The position numbers were made by a program, and so were the translations under genes. From UBA9300 sp032260385 (GTDB lineage: Bacteria > Bacteroidota > Bacteroidia > Bacteroidales > VadinHA17): a stretch of 64,000 nucleotides of DNA. Where the stretch lies: assembly GCA_032260385.1 (NCBI GenBank), contig JAVVEL010000006.1, positions 1-64,000 on the forward strand. Direction: 5' to 3'. This document shows, piece by piece, positions 34,233 to 43,753 of this stretch. The stretch's first letter is position 1. Each line of letters begins with the position of its first letter. The notes under the pieces were generated by a model, which was not told where the DNA came from, ran no database searches, and saw nothing but the letters and a program-made list of their open reading frames with translations.

Positions 34233-35957
34233 ATGGAGAATTTTATAGTATCTGCGAGGAAGTACAGACCGGTAATATTTGATAATGTAGTAGGGCAGGA
34301 ATCAATCACATCAACGCTAAAGAATGCGATAAAGACAAACCATCTTGCCCAGGCCTACCTTTTTTGCGGCCCGCGGGGGGTGGGGAAAACCACATGTGCC
34401 AGAATACTTGCAAAAACCATTAACTGTCAAAATCTTACCGATAAAACCGAAGCCTGCGGAAAGTGCGAATCGTGCCAGGCCTTTGACAGCTCCAGGTCGT
34501 ATAATATACATGAACTCGATGCAGCGTCAAACAATAAGGTTGATGACATACGAACCCTCACTGACCAGGTAAAAATTCCGCCACAGGTGGGACGTTATTC
34601 AGTATATATCATTGATGAGGTTCATATGCTCAGTACATCGGCCTTCAATGCCTTCCTGAAAACACTTGAAGAACCACCACCTCATGCTGTCTTTATCCTG
34701 GCTACCACAGAAAAACAAAAAATCATACCTACAATCCTTTCACGGTGCCAGATCTTCGATTTCCACAGGATAACCATTGATGATATTGTAAACAGGCTGA
34801 TTTTTGTTGCAGGAAAAGAAAACATAGAAGCCGAACAGGAAGCTTTGCAGATAATCGCTCAAAAATCTGATGGATCAATGCGCGATGCACTGTCAATCCT
34901 GGACCAGATAGTAAGCTACAAAGGGAAAAAGATTACATATGATGATGTAATTGAGAATCTTAATATACTGGATTACGAATATTACCTTAAAGCAACCGAT
35001 GCCTTCCTTTCCGGCAATGTGCCCAGTGCACTCCTGCTTTTTAACGACATACTCGAAAAGGGATTTGACGGTCATAATTTCATTGCCGGACTGAACAGCC
35101 ACCTGCGTAATTTACTGGTATGCAAAGACGAGGCTACACTCAAACTGGTCGAGGCCGGATCAGCAATCAGGGATAAATACAGGGACCAAACAATCAGGTG
35201 CCCCGTAAGATTTTTGTATAAGGGTCTTGAAATATTGAGTGATGCCGATGTACATTATAAGTCCAGTAGAAACCAGAAGCTACATGTAGAACTGGCATTG
35301 ATCAGACTGGCTACCATCAATACCGACCGCGGAAAACAGCAAAATGTTGAAGGCGGAAAGGAGGAAAAGGAAAATGATATAGTGCCCGGAGCAAGGAAAG
35401 AGAGCCGGGCTGAAATCAGAACAGGGGCAGCTAAAAAAGATGAAAAAATCTCAACATCAAAAGGAGAGTATACCCCGCCCAGGTCGTTTTCTATAAAGGA
35501 AAGACTGAAAAATCAACATGAAAACAATGAATCAGGAGTTGCTGATGCTGCTGATAGTTATAATGAACCTGATGATGCTGAAGCTGTGGACAGGGAATTC
35601 GATGAGTCAGACCTGGCTGAAGCCTGGCTTGGCTTTGGAGATACCCTTAAATCGGGCAATCCGCGAATGTCCAGTATCGTAAAGGCCATGAAACCGGTAA
35701 TAGAGGATGAAACTAATATCATACTTGAATTAAGCAATAAGGCTCAGAAAGATTACTTTGATCAGAAATACAAGCATAATGTATTGGTACATCTGAAAAA
35801 AGAACTTTCTAATTCAAAAATTGAATTTCAAACAAGGGTAAGCGAGAAAACCGAAGCTAAAACACCTTATACTGAAGAGGAAAAATACAGGTACCTCGCT
35901 GAGAAAAATCCTGCCCTTGATAAACTTCGCAATGAATTCGGACTGGAATATGATTAG
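34233..35957 (+). CDS. dnaX: DNA polymerase III subunit gamma/tau
   Basis: 574-aa clamp-loader ATPase. Seen: RPVIFDNVVGQESITSTLKNAI, Walker A GPRGVGKTTCARILAKTINC, zinc-binding cysteines (NCQNL...CGKCESC), Walker B IIDEVHMLSTSAFNAFLKTLEEPP, sensor 1 LATTEKQKIIPTILSRCQIFDF and a SDGSMRDALSILDQ sensor 2 region. After about residue 370 comes a charged, low-complexity linker and a tau-like C-terminal domain. No obvious frameshift slippery sequence was identified. Six bases separate it from the histidine kinase gene. Confidence 0.97.
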   Translation: MENFIVSARKYRPVIFDNVVGQESITSTLKNAIKTNHLAQAYLFCGPRGVGKTTCARILAKTINCQNLTDKTEACGKCESCQAFDSSRSYNIHELDAASNNKVDDIRTLTDQVKIPPQVGRYSVYIIDEVHMLSTSAFNAFLKTLEEPPPHAVFILATTEKQKIIPTILSRCQIFDFHRITIDDIVNRLIFVAGKENIEAEQEALQIIAQKSDGSMRDALSILDQIVSYKGKKITYDDVIENLNILDYEYYLKATDAFLSGNVPSALLLFNDILEKGFDGHNFIAGLNSHLRNLLVCKDEATLKLVEAGSAIRDKYRDQTIRCPVRFLYKGLEILSDADVHYKSSRNQKLHVELALIRLATINTDRGKQQNVEGGKEEKENDIVPGARKESRAEIRTGAAKKDEKISTSKGEYTPPRSFSIKERLKNQHENNESGVADAADSYNEPDDAEAVDREFDESDLAEAWLGFGDTLKSGNPRMSSIVKAMKPVIEDETNIILELSNKAQKDYFDQKYKHNVLVHLKKELSNSKIEFQTRVSEKTEAKTPYTEEEKYRYLAEKNPALDKLRNEFGLEYD

Positions 35958-35962
35958 TAAAA

Positions 35963-37789
35963 ATGCCTGAACTGCCTAAAGAAATACTGAATCACCTCCT
36001 CGATAATTCTGATTCGATGATAAGCATAATCGATGATGAAATGAGGTATGTTACTGTTAATGAACCTTTCTGCAGGTCATTCAACATGCAGAGAAACGAG
36101 CTTGTTGGTAAATGCCCCGCAGAATTGTGGGGAGAAGATATTTACAGGGAAAAAATCCGTAATAATATTGAAAAAAGCCTCGGTGGAGAAACAGTCAGGT
36201 ACAGGGCTTATTTTGATATTTCAGGTTCTGCAGGCAGGTATTACGACGTTACCTACCGACCTTTTAAAAGCCCCGGAACTAATATTAGCTATGCCATAAT
36301 TGAGACTAAGGGCGTTAAGTTCGAAAAAGAAATAAGTGGAAAAAATATCGACCTGGACAGGAAATACGAATACATGGAAAAATACCTTCCTTTTGGTATT
36401 TTCTCATGTAGCAGGGGTGGCATGATACTGGAAGCGAACGAGACTTTTTATACCATACTTGAAGCCGGTGCTTATGATATGGAGGGTTTGAATTTCAATG
36501 ATTTATTGAGGTTCGATCCTCGCTTTTCAGACTTCCTGAATTCAGGCATAGCCGGCGAAACGTCTTCTTTTAGCCAGATGCAAATGCTTACCTCGCAGGG
36601 AAGGGAGATCTTTGTGAGAATAAGCAGTCATATAAGGGAGGATGAGAACTATGGAATTGTCGCAGATGGCATGCTTGAAGACGTAACAAGGGAAGTGCAA
36701 CTGGAAAGGCGTCTCCAACAGTCGCAACGACTTGAAACCCTTGGTACCCTCGCTGGTGGAGTGGCTCATGATTTTAATACAATACTGAATACTATTTCAG
36801 GCTATGCTGAAATGACAATGGACGAAGTGGACCGCTCCAGTGCGGTATACGAGTATATGATAAGACTCAGGTCAGCTTTGAATAAAGCGGTGGGTATAAT
36901 AAACCAGATGATGGTGTTCAGTAAACAGATGGACCAGCATTTGGTGGCACTCGAAATTGATAGAATAATAAGGGAAGCTGTTGAATTTATAAGATTGTCC
37001 TTGCCTCACAATGTTAAGCTGAAAACAAAATACAGGAAAATTGAAGGCCATATTCATGCCGACCCTATTCAACTATTCAGGGTTTTTCTTAATATTATGA
37101 CTAATGCCTTGCAGGCAATGGAGGATGAAGGCGGTATTATGTCTGTCAGTCTTTCAGAATCAAAAGCAGATGCCAGAAGCTTTGCTGTTATATCAATTGC
37201 AGATACGGGAACAGGAATTGATCCATCTATTATCGACCGGATTTTTGAACCTTTCTTTACGACCAAAGAAGCTAATAAGGGTACAGGAATGGGTCTTGCT
37301 GTTTCACACGGTATAATAAGTGGGACAGGAGGTGAGATAACTGTTGAAAGCAAACCGGGTGAGGGGTCTGTTTTTACGTTGAGAATACCCCTCAGGGAAA
37401 TGGACTCTGAACCTTTGACGAAATATGATGAACATACAGGAAATATTCTGTTTGCACATGATAATCTCCAGCTTTCCCGGACTGTATCAATGGCACTTGG
37501 GCAAATGGGATATAATGTTATTTTATCGCATTCACAAAACGATATTGAAGATCTGATAAATCACAGGCTATCTGACCGTGATACACTCTTTATTGTAAAT
37601 AAATTTGCTCACCAGGCAATCCTGGATTTCCTCGAAAGAAAACAAAATGAGGGGATGAGTTTCAGGCTCTGCCTTATTAAAGACAGAGATGCAGGTCCTG
37701 ATCCGACAGGCCCGCACGCTCATTACAGAAATTTTGCATTGATAAAGGAACCCTTAACATTGAAGGATATATTAAGTCATATATATTAA
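35963..37789 (+). CDS. PAS-domain sensor histidine kinase with C-terminal pseudo-receiver
   Basis: 608 aa, no transmembrane segment, so probably a cytoplasmic sensor. Two PAS-like domains (SDSMISIIDDEMRYVTVNEPFCRSF, about 10-115; LPFGIFSCSRGGMILEANETFYTIL, about 140-250), a HisKA box LAGGVAHDFNTILNTISGYAE with H269, N-box FLNIMTNALQAM, G1 IADTGTGIDPSIIDRIFEPFFTTK and G2 KGTGMGLAVSHGIIS. The last about 120 residues have a receiver-like pattern (GNILFAHDNLQLSRTVSMALGQMGYNV) but the position expected for the phospho-acceptor Asp reads FIVNKF, i.e. Asn. It is probably co-transcribed with dnaX and with the following single-domain response regulator. Confidence 0.9.
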   Translation: MPELPKEILNHLLDNSDSMISIIDDEMRYVTVNEPFCRSFNMQRNELVGKCPAELWGEDIYREKIRNNIEKSLGGETVRYRAYFDISGSAGRYYDVTYRPFKSPGTNISYAIIETKGVKFEKEISGKNIDLDRKYEYMEKYLPFGIFSCSRGGMILEANETFYTILEAGAYDMEGLNFNDLLRFDPRFSDFLNSGIAGETSSFSQMQMLTSQGREIFVRISSHIREDENYGIVADGMLEDVTREVQLERRLQQSQRLETLGTLAGGVAHDFNTILNTISGYAEMTMDEVDRSSAVYEYMIRLRSALNKAVGIINQMMVFSKQMDQHLVALEIDRIIREAVEFIRLSLPHNVKLKTKYRKIEGHIHADPIQLFRVFLNIMTNALQAMEDEGGIMSVSLSESKADARSFAVISIADTGTGIDPSIIDRIFEPFFTTKEANKGTGMGLAVSHGIISGTGGEITVESKPGEGSVFTLRIPLREMDSEPLTKYDEHTGNILFAHDNLQLSRTVSMALGQMGYNVILSHSQNDIEDLINHRLSDRDTLFIVNKFAHQAILDFLERKQNEGMSFRLCLIKDRDAGPDPTGPHAHYRNFALIKEPLTLKDILSHIY

Positions 37790-37801
37790 CAGCATTGCAT
37801 A

Positions 37802-38170
37802 ATGGCAGGAATTTTACTGGTCGAAGATGATAATGATCTCAGAATGATGTTGAAAGATGCTCTGGAGAAAAGAAAACATATTATAACTGAAGCATCAAAC
37901 GGGCGGGAAGCTTTAAACAAATTCAAGTCTCCGGTTACCGATTTGGTTATTACCGATCTCCTGATGCCTGAGCAGGATGGCATCGGGCTTATTATGGAAC
38001 TCAGGAAGATGCAACCGGGGATAAAAATAATTGCTATCTCCGGGGGAGGCAAGATAGGTCCCTCTAATTATCTGAATGTTGCAAAAACCCTGGGTGCCGA
38101 CGCAGTTTTTCCCAAACCTTTTAATCTGAATAGTTTTATTGAAGAAGTGGAAAAACTTGCCGGACAATAA
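37802..38170 (+). CDS. Single-domain response regulator
   Basis: 122-aa CheY-like receiver with nothing else. Acidic pair in LLVEDDND (residues 8-10), phospho-acceptor D52 in LVITDLLMPEQDG, Thr/Ser switch in IIAISGGG and conserved Lys in AVFPKPFN. Lying 12 bases after the kinase whose own receiver domain has lost its Asp, it is the likely phosphorylation target. There is no output domain, so the downstream partner is unknown. Confidence 0.93.
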   Translation: MAGILLVEDDNDLRMMLKDALEKRKHIITEASNGREALNKFKSPVTDLVITDLLMPEQDGIGLIMELRKMQPGIKIIAISGGGKIGPSNYLNVAKTLGADAVFPKPFNLNSFIEEVEKLAGQ

Positions 38171-38259
38171 GCCTTTAAGGATAGGGGCTTCGTGAACTTT
38201 CAACAGGAATGATTGTTTATCTTAAAATAGAATTAGTCACCTTTTAAATACTATACAAA

Positions 38260-38760
38260 ATGCTTAAAAAATCTGTTGAAGATCTGCTTAACAGGCAGAT
38301 AGAAAGAGAAGGCTACAGTTCCATACTTTATCTTTCAATGGCTTCATGGGCTGAGACCATGGGATATGCCGGGGTTGCAGAGTGGCTGTATGCCCAGGCT
38401 GAAGAAGAAAAGATGCATATGCTCAAAATAATAAGGTTTGTTAATGAAAGAAGCGGCAAGGCCCTTATCCCATCTTTTGACAGGCCTCCCGCAGAATTCG
38501 AAGGACTGAAAACAATGTTTGACCGGGTCCTTGAGCATGAGCAGTATATTACCGGCAGTATAAACGAGATTGTCGCTGAAACAGAAAAAGAGAAGGATTA
38601 TTCCACCAACAACTGGTTGCAATGGTTTGTTTCAGAGCAGGTTGAGGAAGAAAACTCGGTACAGGCCATCATCGACAAACTAAATCTCGTGGGCGACCAT
38701 AACCTGTATATGTTCGACAGGGATATAATGTCGATGAGAACAGGAGAAGACGGAGAATAG
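38260..38760 (+). CDS. ftnA: Non-haem ferritin
   Basis: 166-aa four-helix iron-storage protein. Ferroxidase ligands are visible in the pattern NRQIEREGYSSILYLSMASWAE (E), AEEEKMHMLKII (E-x-x-H), LEHEQYITGSINEIV (E) and WFVSEQVEEENSV (E,Q). No haem-binding Met as in bacterioferritin was noted. Ends with a conserved D-x-N-LYMFDRD segment. It appears to be a single-gene unit; no perfect promoter box was found in the 89 bases upstream. Confidence 0.95.
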   Translation: MLKKSVEDLLNRQIEREGYSSILYLSMASWAETMGYAGVAEWLYAQAEEEKMHMLKIIRFVNERSGKALIPSFDRPPAEFEGLKTMFDRVLEHEQYITGSINEIVAETEKEKDYSTNNWLQWFVSEQVEEENSVQAIIDKLNLVGDHNLYMFDRDIMSMRTGEDGE

Positions 38761-38838
38761 ACGCGGGTTTCACCGGGAGCCTCACCAATAATCCGGGTTT
38801 CCATTTATCCTTTCCTTTTATTATCGGGAAAAAGACCT

Positions 38839-38846
38839 TAATTTTG
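38839..38846 (+). promoter_or_regulatory. Promoter -7 box for secA
   Basis: TAATTTTG matches TAnnTTTG; a T-rich element (38816-38819) lies 19 bases upstream. The leader to the secA ATG is about 60 bases. Confidence 0.5.
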
Positions 38847-38911
38847 TTCTTTATTCTTTGATTTTTATTATTAAGGGGTAAGGAATAGAAATTAATGACA
38901 GGTAAAATTAA

Positions 38912-41900
38912 ATGAGCGTATTAAATAAGGTACTGGGAGTATTTCTCGGTAACAAATATGAGCGTGATCTGAAGGAGGTATCGCCTTTCGTTGACAGGGT
39001 CAAGCATGAATACGAAAAGCTTGGATCCCTGAGTAACGACGAACTGCGTTCAATGTCAGGGAAACTCAGACAAAGAGTAAAAGATTCAATAAAGGAAGAA
39101 GAGGATGAGATAAGGGCGCTTAAAGAAAAGGCGGCTGCTGAAGATGATGTTATTGCCAAAGAAGCCATCTTCGATGAGATCGATAAGATTGAGGAAAAGA
39201 TTGACGTTAAACTTGAAAGCTTCCTCGATGAGTTGTTGCCCGGGGCTTTTGCCCTGGTAAAAGAAACGGCTAAACGTTTTAAGGAAAATGAGGTGATAGA
39301 AGTAACGGCAAGTGATTTTGACAGGGATCTTGCCGCACGAAGAGACAGCATTGAAATTAAAAAAGATAAGGCTTACTGGAAAAACAGGTGGATAGCCGGG
39401 GGCAATGAGATACAGTGGGACATGGTCCACTACGACGTTCAGCTTATCGGGGGAGTAGCCCTGCACAAAGGCAAAATTGCCGAAATGGCCACAGGTGAGG
39501 GTAAAACCCTTGTGGCCACCCTGCCGGTGTTCTTAAATGCACTCACAGGCAGGGGAGTGCATCTGGTTACCGTGAATGACTACCTGGCACGGCGTGATGC
39601 TGAATGGATGGGCCCGATATATGAGTTTCACGGACTTTCAGTGGATTGCATCGATAAGCATGAACCAAACTCTCCCGCCCGTCGCAAGGCTTACCTGGCT
39701 GACGTTACCTTTGGTACAAATAATGAATTCGGCTTTGATTACCTGAGGGATAACATGGCAATCAATCCCGAAGACCTGGTCCAGAGAAAACATAATTACG
39801 CAATTGTTGACGAGGTCGACTCCGTCCTGATAGATGATGCCCGAACCCCCCTGATAATTTCAGGCCCCACAGCAAAAAGCGATACCCAGCAGTTTGATGA
39901 ACTGAAACCCAGGGTTGAAAAACTTGTCAGTGCCCAGAAAAAACTTGTAACACAGGTTCTTGCTGATGCCAAAAGACTTATTAAGGAAGACAATACCGAC
40001 GAAGGCGGACTTTTACTGCTTCGGGCATATAAAGGCCTACCAAAAAACAGTGCACTGATAAAATATCTCAGTGAGGAAGGCATAAAGTCGCTCTTACTGA
40101 AGACAGAGAATTTCTATATGCAGAATAACAGCAAAGAAATGCCTAAGGTGACTGATGCCCTTTATTTTGTCATTGATGAAAAAAACAATTCCATTGAACT
40201 AACCGAGAAAGGCATAGATCTTATCTCTACATCGGTGGAAGATGCCAGCTTCTTCGTGCTTCCCGATGTGGGAGCCGAAATAGCCGAGATTGAGAGATCC
40301 GGCCTTTCAGAAAAAGAAAAATTTAAGGCCAAGGATGATTTGCTGCAGGATTTTTCTGTTAAGTCAGAGCGTGTGCATACCATGAACCAGTTGCTCAAGG
40401 CTTATACACTCTTTGAAATAGACGTTGAATACGTTGTAATTGACAATAAGGTCAAAATTGTTGACGAACAAACCGGTCGAATAATGGAAGGCCGAAGGTA
40501 TTCCGACGGACTCCACCAGGCCATAGAAGCAAAAGAAAGGGTTAAGGTTGAAGCGGCCACCCAGACCTTCGCAACTATAACACTCCAGAACTATTTCAGG
40601 ATGTATCATAAACTGGCCGGTATGACCGGGACTGCCGAAACCGAGGCAGGCGAATTCTGGAATATCTATAAGCTGGATGTTATGGTTATCCCTACTAACG
40701 TGCCTGTCATAAGGAATGATATGGATGATATGGTTTATAAAACCAAGAGGGAAAAATATAATGCCGCCATAGATGAAATACTTGATCTGAACAGCAAGAA
40801 AAGACCGGTACTGGTTGGTACAACATCTGTTGAAATATCAGAACTGCTGAGCAGGATGCTTAACATGAAGGGCATTAAGCACAATGTCCTGAATGCCAAA
40901 CTCCACGCCCGTGAAGCTGAAATAGTGGCTGAAGCGGGTAAGGAAGGTGCCGTTACAATAGCTACCAACATGGCAGGTCGTGGTACTGATATAAAGTTGA
41001 CCCCAGGCGTGAAAGAGGCCGGTGGTCTGGCTATAATAGGTACCGAGAGACATGAATCACGGCGTGTTGACCGTCAGCTCAGGGGAAGGGCAGGCAGGCA
41101 GGGTGACCCCGGATCATCCCAGTTCTATGTCTCACTGGAAGACGACCTGATGAGACTCTTCGGATCGGAGCGGATAGCAGGCGTCATGGACCGCCTGGGA
41201 CTGAAAGAGGGTGAAATGATTCAACACCAGATGATCTCCAAGTCTATCGAAAGGGCACAGAAGAAAGTTGAAGAAAACAATTTCGGTATACGTAAAAGAC
41301 TGCTCGAGTATGATGATGTAATGAACAGCCAGAGGGAGGTGATCTATAAAAGGCGAAGGCATGCATTGCAGGGCAGCAGGCTCAGTGTTGATATTGCCAG
41401 TATGATGTATGATGTTTCCGAAAGTATTGTCAGTACCTACCTCCCCGAAGGAGATTATGAAAATTTCTCTATCGATTTACTAAGATCATTCTCAATGGAA
41501 TCACCTGTTGATGAAAAAGCATTCCTCAAAATAAATGCTGATGAACTGATCGAGATGCTCAACAGGAATGTTATTGAGACATACAGAAGAAAGGTCGAGA
41601 AAATATCATCTGAAGCCTATCCTGTCATTAAGGATGTTTATGAGCGCCAGTCACATGTGTATGAAAATGTTGTGGTGCCCATATCAGACGGAACGAAGGT
41701 ATACCAGGTTATAACAAACCTTAAGGCAACCGTTGAATCAGATGGGAAGGAACTTGCCAGGTCTTATGAAAAAACAGTGGTGCTGGCTACCATAGATGAG
41801 CTATGGAAAGAACATCTGAGGGAGATGGATGAGCTTAAGCAGTCAGTCCAGAATGCAACATATGAACAAAAAGACCCCTTGCTAATTTATAAATTCGAGT

Positions 41901-42247
41901 CATTTGAACTCTTTAAATCCATGATTGAACGGGTAAACAAGAGTGTCATATCTACACTGATGAAGGGGCATATACCCAGCCCTGACCCCGACCAGGTACG
42001 TGAGGCTGAACGAAGAAGAAGAACGGATATGAGCAGGTACAGGACTTCAAAGAGTGATTATTCATCCTACAGCGACACTTCAGGAGGAGGAGGGCAGCCC
42101 GAAAGGCCACAGAAAGCCGAACCTGTGAGGGTGGAAAAGAAAGTGGGAAGGAATGATCCGTGCCCATGCGGCAGTGGCAAAAAATATAAGCACTGTCACG
42201 GAAGGGTCAGCGCCGGTCCTCCCCAACAACCTCAGAAAGGAGTCTAA
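38912..42247 (+). CDS. secA: Preprotein translocase ATPase SecA
   Basis: 1111-aa motor of Sec export, the long form usual in Bacteroidota. Seen: Walker A region MATGEGKTLVATLPVFLNAL, VNDYLARRDAEWMGP, FGTNNEFGFDYLRDNM, DEVDSVLIDDARTPLIISGP, TATNMAGRGTDIKL-type segment (IATNMAGRGTDIKL), RQLRGRAGRQGDPGSSQFYVSLEDDLMR, helical scaffold EYDDVMNSQREVIYKRR and the C-terminal zinc-binding CPCGSGKKYKHCHGR. An insertion region (about residues 330-440) within NBD1 is typical of the phylum. The stop interlocks with that of dapA (4-base overlap). Confidence 0.98.
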   Translation: MSVLNKVLGVFLGNKYERDLKEVSPFVDRVKHEYEKLGSLSNDELRSMSGKLRQRVKDSIKEEEDEIRALKEKAAAEDDVIAKEAIFDEIDKIEEKIDVKLESFLDELLPGAFALVKETAKRFKENEVIEVTASDFDRDLAARRDSIEIKKDKAYWKNRWIAGGNEIQWDMVHYDVQLIGGVALHKGKIAEMATGEGKTLVATLPVFLNALTGRGVHLVTVNDYLARRDAEWMGPIYEFHGLSVDCIDKHEPNSPARRKAYLADVTFGTNNEFGFDYLRDNMAINPEDLVQRKHNYAIVDEVDSVLIDDARTPLIISGPTAKSDTQQFDELKPRVEKLVSAQKKLVTQVLADAKRLIKEDNTDEGGLLLLRAYKGLPKNSALIKYLSEEGIKSLLLKTENFYMQNNSKEMPKVTDALYFVIDEKNNSIELTEKGIDLISTSVEDASFFVLPDVGAEIAEIERSGLSEKEKFKAKDDLLQDFSVKSERVHTMNQLLKAYTLFEIDVEYVVIDNKVKIVDEQTGRIMEGRRYSDGLHQAIEAKERVKVEAATQTFATITLQNYFRMYHKLAGMTGTAETEAGEFWNIYKLDVMVIPTNVPVIRNDMDDMVYKTKREKYNAAIDEILDLNSKKRPVLVGTTSVEISELLSRMLNMKGIKHNVLNAKLHAREAEIVAEAGKEGAVTIATNMAGRGTDIKLTPGVKEAGGLAIIGTERHESRRVDRQLRGRAGRQGDPGSSQFYVSLEDDLMRLFGSERIAGVMDRLGLKEGEMIQHQMISKSIERAQKKVEENNFGIRKRLLEYDDVMNSQREVIYKRRRHALQGSRLSVDIASMMYDVSESIVSTYLPEGDYENFSIDLLRSFSMESPVDEKAFLKINADELIEMLNRNVIETYRRKVEKISSEAYPVIKDVYERQSHVYENVVVPISDGTKVYQVITNLKATVESDGKELARSYEKTVVLATIDELWKEHLREMDELKQSVQNATYEQKDPLLIYKFESFELFKSMIERVNKSVISTLMKGHIPSPDPDQVREAERRRRTDMSRYRTSKSDYSSYSDTSGGGGQPERPQKAEPVRVEKKVGRNDPCPCGSGKKYKHCHGRVSAGPPQQPQKGV

Positions 42248-43137
42248 ACAGTGGCTTTCAGCTTAAGGTCCTCAAGAGCTGTATTTATCCTGATCCCTGT
42301 TTGCCTTGATACTGCCGTCAGGGGAAGACGGAGGTAATTCTGACATAGTCCCAGGCTGTTCATCAGGGACTTGATGCCTGCAGGATTGCCATCAACAAAG
42401 AGAAGATCAATGAGTTCAGTATACTTGTAATGCAACTCTCGTGCATTGCTTATTTTCGATTTAAGGGCCAGGCTTACCATCTCTTTCCATTCGGACGGGA
42501 AAGCATTACCAAGAACTGATATTACCCCCGATCCCCCCAGGGTGATAATGGGCAGGGCTAAGAGATCATCGCCGGAGATGACAAGAAAATTATCAGGCTT
42601 GCCATTTATTATTTTCATTACCTGGGCAAGATTGCCCGAAGCTTCCTTTATGCCAACAATATTATCAAAACCCCATGCCAGCTCGAGACAGGTTTCAGCA
42701 TCAATATTGCAGCTTGTTCTCCCGGGTACATTATAGAGAATGACTGGTACCGGTGCTACCATTGAAATCTCTTTAAAATGAAGCATAAGTCCCTTCTGGC
42801 CGGGTTTATTATAGTAGGGTGCCACAGAGAGGATACCGTCTATCCCTTCAAAATCGGTTCGCTTTATTGTATCGGTTAACTGCTGGGTATTATTGCCTCC
42901 TATACCCAGGACAAGAGGTAACCTCCCGTTGTTTATCTCTTTAATATATGAGGCGGCAGCATCCCTTTCCTCCTGGTTTAGAGTTACCGCCTCACTCGTT
43001 GTACCCATAATAACAAGGTAATCACAACCACTGTCAATAACGTGACTGGTAATAACTTCCAATGCTTTGAAATCAACACTCCTGTCTGATTTGAAAGGTG
43101 TTATCATGGCTACACCAAGGCCTTCGAATTGTTTCAT
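42244..43137 (-). CDS. dapA: 4-hydroxy-tetrahydrodipicolinate synthase
   Basis: 297-aa aldolase of the lysine/diaminopimelate pathway (pyruvate plus aspartate semialdehyde). Seen: GLGVAMITPF, GTTSEAVTLNQEER, LPLVLGIGGNNTQQL, the catalytic Tyr motif PVILYNVPGRTSCNI and the Schiff-base Lys in VGIKEASGNL. All catalytic residues are present. It follows the DUF6913-like gene on the same strand by 21 bases and may share its promoter. Confidence 0.97.
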   Translation of the reverse strand: MKQFEGLGVAMITPFKSDRSVDFKALEVITSHVIDSGCDYLVIMGTTSEAVTLNQEERDAAASYIKEINNGRLPLVLGIGGNNTQQLTDTIKRTDFEGIDGILSVAPYYNKPGQKGLMLHFKEISMVAPVPVILYNVPGRTSCNIDAETCLELAWGFDNIVGIKEASGNLAQVMKIINGKPDNFLVISGDDLLALPIITLGGSGVISVLGNAFPSEWKEMVSLALKSKISNARELHYKYTELIDLLFVDGNPAGIKSLMNSLGLCQNYLRLPLTAVSRQTGIRINTALEDLKLKATV

Positions 43138-43158
43138 AGTGAAAATCCCTTTTTATTT

Positions 43159-43710
43159 TCATTTACTGGTATTGATCATCTCGAGGTAATATTTAACCTG
43201 TTGCAGGTAATAAACAAGGTCATTCTTTTTATCTATATTGATGGTCATATCCAATTTATCCTTGTATTCTGAGCTTTCCGGACCTACCTTGAATTCGGCC
43301 CTGGACAAGAGAGAGATGAACCTGAGGGGAAAATGATTATTGTTATTTATGTCAATCAGGATCTCATAGGGAGTATTAATAAATTCATCAACGTCATCAG
43401 ACGCGGGAATGAAGAAGATATTAAGATCCGTCTTTTTAATACATGTGAGGTATCGTATCGCCGTATATTTGTCAGGGAGGACTGTTTTTGGATAGTAACA
43501 AACAATATCAACCTGTATATTTATTTTTAGCATATCCTGGTAGAAGGCTGAAATAGCTTCAAAATCGTCTGTGTTGCTCCCATCCCACACTATCCCTATC
43601 TTATGTGCATTATGGAGATTATTGAATTTCTTGTGACGTCTTATTCTTTTATGACGCTGCTTTAGTATGATCCTGCCAATTAATTGCCTTGTCCCTTTAC
43701 AAAGTTCCAT
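43159..43710 (-). CDS. DUF6913-like conserved protein, unknown function
   Basis: 183 aa, basic N-terminus (RRHKKFNNLHNAHKIGIVWDGS), then alternating alpha/beta pattern (FEAISAFYQDMLKINIQVDIVCYYPKTVLP, DLNIFFIPASDDVDEFINTPYEILIDINN, RAEFKVGPESSEYKDKLDMTINI). No enzyme motif recognised. The position directly before dapA and after ligA agrees with the phylum-specific family I would call DUF6913, though I cannot verify this by search. Its promoter box TAGGTTTG ends four bases before the ATG, implying a leaderless message. Confidence 0.75.
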   Translation of the reverse strand: MELCKGTRQLIGRIILKQRHKRIRRHKKFNNLHNAHKIGIVWDGSNTDDFEAISAFYQDMLKINIQVDIVCYYPKTVLPDKYTAIRYLTCIKKTDLNIFFIPASDDVDEFINTPYEILIDINNNNHFPLRFISLLSRAEFKVGPESSEYKDKLDMTINIDKKNDLVYYLQQVKYYLEMINTSK

Positions 43711-43714
43711 TTTG

Positions 43715-43722
43715 CAAACCTA
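43715..43722 (-). promoter_or_regulatory. Promoter -7 box for the DUF6913-like gene and dapA
   Basis: TAGGTTTG on the minus strand (CAAACCTA on plus), ending four bases before the ATG. No -33 TTTG is seen, so confidence is moderate. Confidence 0.45.
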
Positions 43723-43753
43723 ATCGATTTTTGGAGATTATATATTCTGAATA

